Part shown: positions 11,301 through 23,300 of the stretch, piece by piece
How positions within the stretch are numbered: position 1 is the first letter of the stretch
Layout of the letters: every line of letters starts with the position of its first letter
Source: Blastobasis lacticolella
Taxonomy: Eukaryota > Arthropoda > Insecta > Lepidoptera > Blastobasidae
Direction: 5' to 3'
Assembly (NCBI GenBank): GCA_905147135.1
Contig: LR990056.1
Span: forward strand, 9,744,001 to 9,808,000
DNA: 64,000 nt
The notes under the pieces: generated by a model
Told to the model about the DNA's origin: nothing
Databases searched by the model: none
The model's input: only the letters and a program-made list of their open reading frames with translations
Program-made: the position numbers and the translations under genes

Positions 11301-14300
11301 GTGAACCCAAGGTCTCCACCAAAATTTGGCTCTCCCCAAATTTTTGTTATTTAATGACTATTTCTTTGTCTACTTTGACCGGACTATCAAAGGCAATATA
11401 AATTATAAGATAATGGCTTAGCGTTCTAATTATTCTAACACGTTATTTAAATCCTTTTAAACCTTTGTCTTCTAAGAGTCTTTGCTGTAGATTCTGGCTA
11501 ATCACTTGTAACAGCGGTGGACATTCGTATTAGTGCTTTGACGTTACTAATGCATTTTTTAACTAAAAAATCATTAATTCCAAAATTGTGATCATTTTTT
11601 TATTAATGATTTTAATATTATTCTAGACTTACCAAGCAGTAGTATGCCAACAGATAGGCCGAGGGCACGGTGGCCGCGTCTTCCAGGCTCCAGTGCGCCG
11701 GCACCGGCCACAGCAACTCGCCGCGCGCCACCACGCGGCTGCGCAGCGCTCCGCAGCGCATTGCGCCCATTACACGCTCGCCACTAACAATCACATGCAC
11801 AAATTAACACTGCGTGTGTGCTCAATGAAAATACATTAAGAATTGAATGTACTCACAAATGTGTGTTTTCATTTTATACATGTGTTTTCATAGTTATACT
11901 TACGCGTCAGTGATACCACTGAAATCTATTCCAAAGAAGCTATCATTTTCATCCTGGAACTTAATTACTCCAGTCGCTCTTTTGACGTCAATATCATTAA
12001 TGGTAGCGTAGTGAACCTGTAGGCAACCGTAAAACGTTAAATCAACAAAAATCGTCTAATTTCGTAAATTTTTGTTATTTTTTTTTTTAATTTTACTAAC
12101 ATTAACAGCAATTCCGTGATCTGCAGGTGCTGGTGCTGCCACCCATTGCAGGGAGTCCAAGTCGCCAAGCTGGTTGCAGCTAAGCGCCACGACACCCTCG
12201 GTCGGTGCCTCTTCTTTCAGGTTCGTGTAATAATCGCCTCCCCACACTCCCTGGTAAATATTCAGGCAAGTTAACATTGCATACAAATCTCAAGGTAAAG
12301 GGAAGTCAACTATTTGAGATTTCTTACGTTTTTCAAGACATTGTAGACCAAGTCCAGCTGGGGTAGTTCATCTAAGTTGTCTTTTTCGGAAATCATAACC
12401 ACGTATATCTGATTGTGATCGGCCTCCTTCCTCCATTGCTTTACAATCTCTTTTAGTCCCAGCACAGGTGGATAAGACGACAGGACAACTAATCTGTGGG
12501 CGCGCGGCAGACTAGCGCGTGTAGACTCTAGCAGCGTAAGGTCGGCTGGGACGCGCACGGTGGCAACCGCAGCGGCGGCAGAGAGTGGCATCGGCCGCCA
12601 CCGCAGCAGCTCCAGCTTCAGCCCGCCGGCGGTCGCGGCGCACACCACGCGGTGCAGCGCCGATGGCCGTACACGGTCGTTCGCCAAGCTCTCCACGTTC
12701 AATAGAAACGTGTCCCGCGACAACGTACGATGTAGTTCTTGGCATAGCTGTAATAATTTTTTTATAATTTTTTATCTCCCTCAAATGCATACTTTCATAG
12801 CGGTAGTCGCCGCACATAAAAAGCCCAAAAAGTATGGAAAGGCAAGCACGGAAACCCGACATAGAATAGTCGCCGCGAACCGACGCGCAGAGGAATCGCC
12901 CTACCTCTGTGTTAAATAGGTTAGGGCTATCGGGCCAAGGGTGGACCCGGTTAAAGAAGTTAGGCCAAAGAAAAGTCCGCTTTTGCTAGCTGGAACCTTG
13001 GCACGCTGACCGGGCGTGCTCGTGAGCTGGCCAATGTATACTTGCCAGGCGTAAGGTGGCAGTGGCGTTTCTGCAGGAGACCAGGTGGAGAGGCAACAGG
13101 TCCCGTAACATCGGGAACGGCTTCAAGCTAATATACGCTGGCTCTCCGAGTGGGGATAACGGGGTGGGGGACCAGCACCAGCTTCTTGGACGTGAAGCGT
13201 GTAAGCGACCGCATTATGGTTGTGGGGGTGCTTATCGAAGGGTTCGTGACCAATTTGGTAAGCGCCTAGGCTCCACAAGTCGGTTGCAGCAACGCGGACA
13301 AGGCGATGTTTTGGGAGCAAATCGGGGAAGTACTACGTAACGTCCCGTTGTCGCAGGGAATTGTTGTGGGTGGCGATCTGAACGGTCATGTAGGTGAGAA
13401 GTGTGAGGAGTTTGGCAGTGTTCATGGCGGTTTTGGTTTTGGGAGCCGTAACGCTGAAGGGAAAGAAATTCTCTGGACGTATATGGCTGCCGATCTGGCC
13501 GTTGTGAACACCTTTTGCCAAAAGAAATCCGAGCATCTGATCACCTACAAGAGTGGGAAGAGCGCTACCCAAATTGAATACTTTCTCACTCGGAGAGACA
13601 ATATTAGCAAAGTGGCAACCTGTAAAGTCATACCCGGAGAGAGTCTCACTGCCCAACACCGGGTCCTTGTGATGGACCTGCGCGTTAAGCCCCAAGGCTG
13701 TTATGCGACGACCGCGCGGTAAAGGAGAGATGGCGCTCGTATTTCCACGAGCTACTGAATAAGCAGCATAAAGAGGTGCATCCACCGGACCTCCCTCCGA
13801 ATCAAGGACTCGTGCCATCGATAACGCCTGAGGAAGTCGAGGCGGCTCTTCGCTGCATGAAGAATCCAAAAACCGTCGAACCCGATGGAGTCCCTATTGA
13901 GGCGTGGAAATCGATGGGCTCTCGTGGTGTGAGCATCTTTACCGACCTCTATAACCGCATGCTCCTCACCGGGAAGATACCCAACCAATGGAGGCTGAGA
14001 ATAATTACCCCAGTCTTTATAAGTAAGGGTTCAGTGCGGGAGTGTACCAACAAACGCGGTGTAAAGGTGATGTCTCACACCATTAAGCTCTTCCAACGCA
14101 TTGTGGACTCTCGAATCCGATGGGAGTGTACAATCTCAGATTGCCAGTATGGGTTTCGGTCGGGTTGTGGGACCATGGACCCCGTATTTGCCCTAACAAC
14201 TCTCATGGAGGGATACAGATCAAGGAACTCGCCCCTGTATTTCCTGTTTCTGGACATGCAGATGGCCTTTGACTGTGTCCCTCGTGAGATGATCTGGTGG

Positions 14301-17300
14301 GCATTGCTGTCCAAGTCAATACCTGAGGCCTATATTGACATTATTCGAGACATGTACCGCGATTCCGATTCCATAGTTAGGACTGCAGTTGGCGATACCA
14401 ACCCTTTCCCGATTACCGTTGGGGTACACCAGGGCTCTGTGCTCAGCCCACTTCTGTTGAACGTGATATTAGACGTACTGTCAGACAGCATCCGAGACTA
14501 TCATGAGGTACCTCCGTGGCTACTCATGTATGCTGACGACATCGCGTTGACAGACTCTGACAAGGTGGAAAAGTGGAAGGAGTCGCTCGAGAACGGCGGT
14601 CTGAAGATAAATGTGGCGAAGACAGAGTACATGGCTTGCAACAGTACAAACCCCCTATCCAGCATAGGTGAAGAGGAGGTCAAACGAACGGATCAGGCCA
14701 GATACCTGGGGTCGGTACTAAGCATAAACTGCTGACATCGACAGCGACGTCGAAGCCCGAATATCCGCGGCTTGGGCCAAATGGCGGGAGGTGACGGCTG
14801 TCATTTGTGACCCCAAGATGCCGATGAAACTGAAGGGACAGGTCTACAAGACCATTATTAGACCTGTTCTCTTATATGGCAGCGAGACTTGGCCTCTACT
14901 AGAGCGACACAAGCAGGAGTTGCGAGTCACAGAATTGAAGATGCTGCGATGGATGTGTGGGGTTTCCCGCAAAGATCGCGTGCAGACCGCCCACATCCGC
15001 GGTAGCCTACGTGTCCGTGACATCGCAGATAAGCTACAAGAGTGTCGCCTTCGATTGTATGGCCACGTCTTGCGCAGACCGGCAAATTATGTGGGAAACA
15101 GATGTCTGGCCATGCCGCCCCCACGGGAATGAGACCGGAAAGATGAGGAAGGAGAGACCGGTCCAAGAAGCGATGGCTGGATGTCGTTAAAAGTGACATG
15201 CGTGCCAACGGACTCACTTTGAAGGATGCCGAAGACCGAGCCAAAAGGACTAGGAATAGCAGGAAGGCGAACCCCGGGCACCTGCGAGTAGTGCGGGGGC
15301 GCAACCGGGATTTAACGCCGAAATGATGATGATGATGATGTATACTTTCATAACGCCATGCCCTTTTTCCGCAGAGACACAGTCCTGGCAAAGTTCTTTC
15401 ACTTTTTTCACTTTTAATATTAATTTTGTTTTATTATACTCGTAAATAATTTACATTTGATAAATATGAACCATGCGGAACTCTAGATAAATCAAATCTA
15501 GATTTTAAATGGCATAATGCAATTTGAAACAAGTATCTACGATTTTATTGATTAAATTCTCACCAAAACAGCCAGGGTCCGGAAATACCCGCACGCTCTG
15601 GGTTGTAGATGGGAAATCTGTGGTTAACTAAGTAGAACGCTTTAGCAATTTCTGTTTAATATTGCAAGAATATCAAAACCCTCCTCGAAAGTCTGCCATA
15701 GGTACGGTTGACCAAAATAGCGGTGTGTCTGTTTTTCTAAAACATTCCGAGTCACCGGGATGCCATAAATCAAACCTTCTTATTTTTTGATGTACAGCAG
15801 ACCTTTAATCTTAGGGTAGTAGACCATTTATTTGACCCTTTGTACTAATGTTATTTGTTACGGTAAACGCTTCAGATCTTAAATAATTATAATCTCCATT
15901 AAATTTAAATTCGCCATCCTCATCTATGGTAAGTTGTAGACAGAGACGGAAACAGTTTTAATTGATAATTAACATTGACAAGGATTTCAGGACCTGGACG
16001 TTGGTTATTGATTTGGTAAAAAAATATATATACACACTTACGTTGTTATTCGACATTAGATCATGCACCACAACGACATCGACAGTCTCTAGACCAGCGT
16101 CACGTAGTGATAAGAACTTTTGCAGTTCCAATTGCTGATAATTGATTTTTATTTCGGTTAAGGTATCCATTGCAGCTTTAATTTTATGCATTAGCATATC
16201 TTCATCGCTCTTGTTCACAAATCCGAGTACGTTTATAATTTCTTTGTGAGTATTCTCTGATACTATTTGAAGATATGTCTGTACAACGCTGGTGGTCTAA
16301 AATTTAATCAAAATAAATAATTTTATTTCATTATAGTAGAGCTCGTCTAGTCTAAAATGACGCGCCCCACTACTTAGTTAGTTGATTTCGATGTGTGAGT
16401 GCAAATATGGATAATGACACTTCATCTGTGTGGGAGCCAATGAACGACGCGTTCTCCTACGTTTGAATCTCACCCGCAACTGAATGACCAATTACAACGG
16501 CATTTGTATATGTATTCCGTCCATATTTTAAACTTGCTTGTGTGCGTTAATGCGATAGTGGGGCGCGTCATTTTAGATTAGACGAGCTCTACCAAGTTAT
16601 TGTTATAGCAATCAAGGAATATAGAAGTCGTCATCAAGGGTATTTATTGGTTAGCGTTCTTAAGTGATAGATACTTGAGAATCCACGTTTTCTGCATTGC
16701 TGGACGCCAAAATAGTCAGATCCAGATATGAGGGAGACTTGAAAACTCTGATAAAATTATCAAATAAATTAAACAAATTAGCCTATAGTATACGTACCTC
16801 TGCATTAGACTGGAATCGAGGAACAAATGTTGACGTCTTTAAAATTAAATCATTGTCGTACGTTTCAAGGAGTGTTTTTAATTTAACATCTTCAATAACG
16901 ATTCCACCACACCTAATAAAGTTGACACCGTATTGAAAAAGGTACTTGTAACATATTAATAAATATAAATCAAAAGAACATGAAGAAGTAACATTGTCAC
17001 CTAAATACAGAGCCGCATTCTAAAACTTCAGCAGGGAGAAAGCATCTGTCACCGTCTTTTATTATAAGACTGTCATGTTTTTCGACGTTGATAGTGAGTC
17101 TCCTGACCGTGTGCAGCTGGCTGGTACCAGTGTTCGGATTCCGCAGTAGACTTAGCTGCAACATGCCGTCAAGCAACGTCACCCAATTCTTGTTCCAAGC
17201 AATTTGACCTTGCGTAAACTTACAATTCATTTTATGTATGCTGCGAAATTCCCCTCTAAAATTATAACACAAAAAAATATTTTTATTGTTAAGAAGAAAA

Positions 17301-20300
17301 CTAAACTCATTATTTCCCTTTGTTGTTGACTCACTGATAATTCAAATCTTTTTCGTGAAGTAGTTGATAAATAGTTTCACAGTCGAGATCCGGGGTTTCT
17401 TCTAATTCTTGATCGTAATTAAAGCGGCGTACATCAACAACCTCTATTATACCACCGGACGCTATCATTACGTCACCGTCCATAACCTAAAGAACAAAAA
17501 TACGTTACTTATAAAAAGCCTGGCGTCGTACCGCCGGTTACTTTGGGAAAGATCGCTTTAAAAAGGGTAACACAATTTCAATACCGAATTTGAAAACCAT
17601 TTGTGTCAATCAAACGTACGTATTCATACTCTCACGTTACAGTATTGTTATTAACACGTACTTACTTTATAAACACACTGTACTTACTAACAACATTTTG
17701 TGGGCATTCAAATGTTTTTCTTAAAGACTGATCTGTTATTTAATTTAAGTTGGTCTGTTCAGAAGGTAACTTCTTACACTAGAAAAGCAGCCAATAAAGA
17801 AAGTTTATATTTTATAATAACCTTGTCAGCAAGAACACCCCACCATAAAATGTGAAAAGTAGGGATCAATTTTTATTTGTTTTCTTGTTCCTCACTAACC
17901 TCAAACTTGCCAGTGCCTCTATTAAGAGTGACACTAAGTGCCAGATTCCTCTGATCATGTAAATGTGGCTCCGAATAAAAATGCAAGTCGTTGAACTCCA
18001 CTGGAATTTCCTTTCGCTTCCTCTTCAGTGTCATCGCCAACGTATCCCATACGGCGACCAGCGCAGCCGAGAAGGGATATCGTGTTTTTCCTGATATAAT
18101 ATTATTTATTTATACTTCATGCACAAACATTACAATAGCGGACTTACAGCTATACAAACTAATATCATACAATATTTAAAATGTATTTTTTATTTAATAG
18201 TTTCTCATCGTAATAAAAAATGGCTTACCTCTAACATTGTAGCCATACAAATATTTATGCTCATCATCATGGACTGTTATTGGGATCAATGTGGCTGCAG
18301 CTTGTCTGTGAAGGGCCGCTGTATACAATGGTAGTTTCCTTGGAAAATAAAATAAACGAATTGTACTTATGATAACATTAATTAGGCCTCATGTCCAAAG
18401 CTCAACATGACCCTCATACATTTCCATATATACCATAACATGACCATATATTTAAATTAAATCTGGTTATTTTTTAAAGCAAGGTACTCTTATTGCCTCT
18501 GCCGCTCGCTAAAGCTCCTTTCGGCTTGTCTAAGGTTAGCTGGAAGAGATCCCGTTGTGGGATAAGCTTGCCTTTGCTTTGTAAGTGTTTTCTTTTTAAA
18601 TGTACCTACTTTATTGTTGCAATAAAGAGTTTACATACATACCCTCCTCAATGATTGAAGGGTTTTGGGTCTGTTTTGGAAATTGCTGTGTGTAAAATAC
18701 ACATCCCATTTTTATCCACTAATATTATAAATTCGAAAGTTTGTAAGGATGGACATAAAAGCTCCTGACGGAAAAGCATAAATCTAAAATACTATAACAT
18801 CACAATAACCGAATTAATTTAGATGAGGTCGAAGGCAAAGCTAGTTAATACATTAAAATTTCAGACAGTAACATGATATCTGGTATCGAGATTGTTTGTG
18901 AGCTGAATGTATGTGAAAATGTAACGGGAGGAAGTTACTAAAAACTTCACATAATACGAGTATACTAACCATTCCTCTCCATGAGCCCATTGCACTAAAT
19001 GCGACAGCATTGGGGTACCACATGACACAGGAAAATTTACTTTCGGATACATTGCTTCAACCTTTGGATTGTAGCCCTCCATATACAACCTACAAAATTA
19101 CCATGATTAAATTAATTATTATTACAATCGGTTACATAATGCGACTGCTAAATAATGCTTACTTTCCGATAGCGTCGAGTACAAGGAAAGAGTTGTCAGG
19201 GTGTCCGCGCCTGGTGAGCGGCACGTGGCGGCAGGAGGCGGGCAACGAGCGCTTGAGGATGGCCTGCAGCAGCCCGTGCGGCGCCACCTCCACCAACACC
19301 GCGTCCGCCGGCACCAGTCGCGCCGTCTCGTCAAACAGCACGGGGCTCTGACAAACAAGTTGAATACGATTAGAAACTTTTCTCTCTAAAACTGCGTTCA
19401 ATATAAGATAAAAAATATTCAGAGCATGTCCATATTATGTCAATATAACATTCGTGACTTCCAAACTACATTAGTACCTAAATCCAATTTAGTACTAAAA
19501 TTAAAATGTCAAGATTTAAAATTAAATAACCTATTCAAAATTAAAGTGCCAGCAGTAATTTAAAGTACAAAATGTCAATATAATTTATTATTTAGAATAT
19601 AAAATGTCAAAGTAATAATAATTTAGATAAATTAGAATATGGAATGTCAAAATAATAATAACTTATATAATAATTTAGAATAGGTATATATACATCCAAG
19701 CAACATATAAAATGTCAAAATTAGTCTCTACATAGCTAGGAATTCAAAATATCAACAACCGGTATCAAATAGATCGGTGAATTTAATTTATGTATTCACC
19801 ATCTTGAATACCAGGCACTTGCGCGTGCGCCTGTACCCAATGTCTGAGAATGGGACAATCTGGCTTATCACTGATGGTGTTTTCACTCCCTCGCATCATG
19901 TGCAGGGGCAAAGCGACGTGGCGCCGCACCAACGTGTGGAAACCGTCCATGTGCGCATGCACAAATATTGCTGATGCACTGCAATAGCGCGGGAGTCCCA
20001 ACAACATCCCGCAGGCGTCATTGCACTGTACTCGAAGAGCGTTTCACTCTGACGTTACACGTGTACAGCGTTTGACAAAAGGCTTTAAAAGAGTAATCTT
20101 TAGCTACACACTACAACGCGCGAACCTGCAGGCCAGAAAATATTACTGCGGGCTGCCAACGCTCTCCTTTCCCTATTAATATCGCCATCGTCTTTCAAAT
20201 CCTCAGTAACCACGTGGCCGAGGTATTTGAACTCTGTGACCTTACAAATAGGCACACCATTTAACAATACACTCACGTCACCTTACGTTTGTCGGTTTGA

Positions 20301-23300
20301 AATATAAAGAGCTGATTTTTGTAACATTGTATGAAAGCCTATGCAATCTGGCGTACTCCTCTCAGACTCCTATCAACCTCCTTAGCGCCGCAATCGATTG
20401 CTGAGCTGCACCATATCGTCGGCGTAGCTGATGCTGTTGACACAGTGACCGTCAATCGAGAAACCCACTCCGGTGTTACTCAGTGCACGACTCAGGCTAT
20501 TCATGTAGGTACAGGTTGAAGAGCGAAGGCGACGCTAACCGCCCCTGTCGCACTCCGCACTCCAATCTATACTCCTCAGAAAGTTTTCAGAGCCATTTGA
20601 CCTGGTTAGTTGTATGTTCACAAGGCACATTACTGTTTTTCAGCTTCTCCCAAAGAATATCGTAATTAACCAGGTGTACGCCTTAGAGAGGTCAAGAAAA
20701 AACAGCGTATCCTGGGGTATTCCTATCAGCGTAATACATAATGACATGCTTGAGAGACAAAATCACGATTTCAGTCGATAGCCCGGGTCAAGCTGAATAT
20801 TAAGCAAAATTTGTACAGCTTACAAAAATTTGCATCCTTCTTTTCTTTCATCACTCTTTCTTTTTTAAATAATCACCACTCACCAACAAGTTATTGGTGT
20901 GATATTCAGCAGATGAGATTTGGGCTGACGGCTCATGCCACCGATGTTGTGGCACTGAGGTGGACAGCCAGCGCTTACTTCTCGCTTTCGGGTTCTTTAT
21001 CACGTCCTTTAAATACTTCAGGAGACCAGGTCCTTAAATACAATCATAAATTTAACCACAACAAATCACAGTATAGGGCGACAGCGAGCTATACGGTTTA
21101 CAAAGCCATGTAAATAAACATTACCTGTTTAATAAAGTATTAGCTATCTCGAATCATATTCAAGATAATACTAGGCATATCCAGAAAGTAAGCGTTCTAA
21201 AGCCCTTACGAGCAGAGTTAATTTTAAGAGAACAACAACGCGTCAGTACGACAGTGGTCACAACAACGCGACCCGTGAACCATGTCGATAGAATCTGCCG
21301 CCAAGTGCGAAATTCGCTGCGTTATCCGATATCTCGTGGCAAAAGGTTTGAGGTTTTCAACGAGAATAAATCTGTTTATGGCGAAGGAGTAATAAATCGA
21401 TTAGTGGGTTTAAATAGTATCATGACCAAAAGTCAATCCTCCCAATGGCGTCACGTCAAAAATTCAAAACCACGATTTTGGCAAAAAATCATGACATTCG
21501 CGTTATGTTACCACAAAGGGATAATTTTGATAGAATTTTTACCTCTGTGGAAACCATCAAGGCTTCTGAAGACTGAAGACATTAAAAAAATAAGGAAGGA
21601 CAATGGCAAGAGATGGGGGCTGCTGCAGAAGGGAGTCTGCTTTCTGCATGACAATGCCAGACTCCATACGTCCAACGCAACAAATCAAATTTTGGAGACG
21701 TTCGAAAGGGTTGTGTTGAACCACCACGCGTATTCCCATGACATTCAGATTATTATTTCTTTCATCAGCATCAGGAATAAATTTCCTCGGGCGAGGAGGT
21801 GAAGTCGGAGGCGAACAAGTGGGCAAAGGCGTTGGCTGCAGAGTACTGTGACCGAGTCTTAAGAAAATTGATCATTTATCTCAGTATGTGCTTCGAGGAG
21901 GATGGCGACGACGTGGAAAAGTTGTTCACATATGTTCACTTTAAATATAGACAATATATATATGGCGGTCGCGCCAAGAATATCCGACACTCCGCCCGAG
22001 TCGTGCCGTCGAGACTCTGTCAGCACGCCCCACCAGAGGGCGCACTCCCACTTCCGTTTTCTTCGTCATGAGTCCGTACTATTGACCACATGATTCCATA
22101 CTAATGACCGCATCCGTCATTTATATATATATATATATATATTGTATATATTTAAAGTACTATGTTCCGAGTTTCCTACCTAAGGTACGCGGTACGGTTT
22201 AAGAGTAGCCCGATATTTAAACGCAGTTGTATGCAATATGGTCATGAAACCCGGAAAACAGGTACTTTTTAAATATGTGTATACATCAATATTGTTATTA
22301 GAGTGTGATATACCGGCTTCCTTGATGTATCGAGAGTGATAAGCTATGTTGGAACACGGCACTTCTTTAGCAAAGATGTTTTGAGCGGTCAGCTGAGTTA
22401 CAAAATCGCGCATATGATCTGCAGGTCCAGATATCGTACTCGATTCCGGCCCATTATGACAGGCCACTTCTATTTCAGGCGGGACCAGCTTTGATACCTG
22501 AATGTAAAATGTATTAAGGTATGTACTACATAAATCAGATCATACCAAATAATAACATCTTCTTTATATCACAAAGTTACCTGTTCGTAACCGAGCCCTA
22601 CCGCTGCCATGGACCCACGGATGAAAGGTGTCTGAACTGAAACCAATCCTCTACTGTATGCAGATAGGATCATTTCCTCTGCTGTGAGGCATCCGTCAGC
22701 ATACGCACAGCCTAGCTCGCCCACGCTATGTCCTGTGCAGAGTAAAATAAAGTAAATTAGATACCATGTTGAATACTTGAATGATATCACCATACACATC
22801 AATAGCCCATAATAGGCCAATGCTGGACTTAAGGCACAATCGCACGCTTAGAGATCGCAGTTTTAAAAATACTGCCCAATTGCTGTCCATTTTCTTCTAG
22901 TGTACGGATTCTGCCCCTTGTTGTGTCGAACAAATCATAACTTGAAGGGATCGGTAGGTATAATCTAATTTGCCAACTAATAAAATGACTTATTATAAAT
23001 AAATACCAGCAATACTAACCGATGATCATATCGGGGACAATACCAAGTGATGTTAGAACATCAGTAAGACCGATCTGCACCGCAGCGATGCCCACGAAGG
23101 AATGAAGAATATTGTCAAATATAGATTTTTCAGGCGAGGTGATTATGTGAACGATGTCCACTCCTTTATGCTCCAATACCTTTCGGCATCTAAAAATTTC
23201 ATAATTTTACGTTAATTACAGTATCGCATTACAGTTCCCTAACGTGCTCATTTCCAGGTTACAAAGTATCGTAGCATTTAAGTTTTCACAGAATTGTCTT

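Larger units (their letters stand above)
12915..15341 (+). mobile_element. RTE-type LINE, decayed, (ATG)n tail
   Basis: Plus-strand relic in the intron between FAS-like exons 22 and 23, antisense to the gene. Endonuclease pieces: FLQETRWRGNRSRNIGNGFK (near 13060), then IVVGGDLNGHVGEK (near 13360). RT pieces at 13776-14735: QYGFRSGCGTMD, LDMQMAFDCVPREM, GVHQGSVLSPLLLNV, LLMYADDIAL. The C-terminus at 14791-15132 reads VLLYGSETWPL, ending in LRLYGHVLRR. At least three frame breaks separate these. The element stops in (ATG)5 at 15324-15340, the usual short tandem 3' end of RTE LINEs. The 5' boundary is approximate. Confidence 0.85.

Noticed and set aside
12560..12919. Plus-strand ORFs over FAS-like exons (also 7985-8470, 19010-19351)
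   Set aside because: They are antisense to GC-rich exons whose minus-strand frame matches FAS; low-complexity Ala/Arg/Ser content is typical of shadow frames.
13333..13869. 178-codon minus-strand ORF
   Set aside because: It is antisense to the RTE LINE endonuclease and RT, which have clear motifs on the plus strand.
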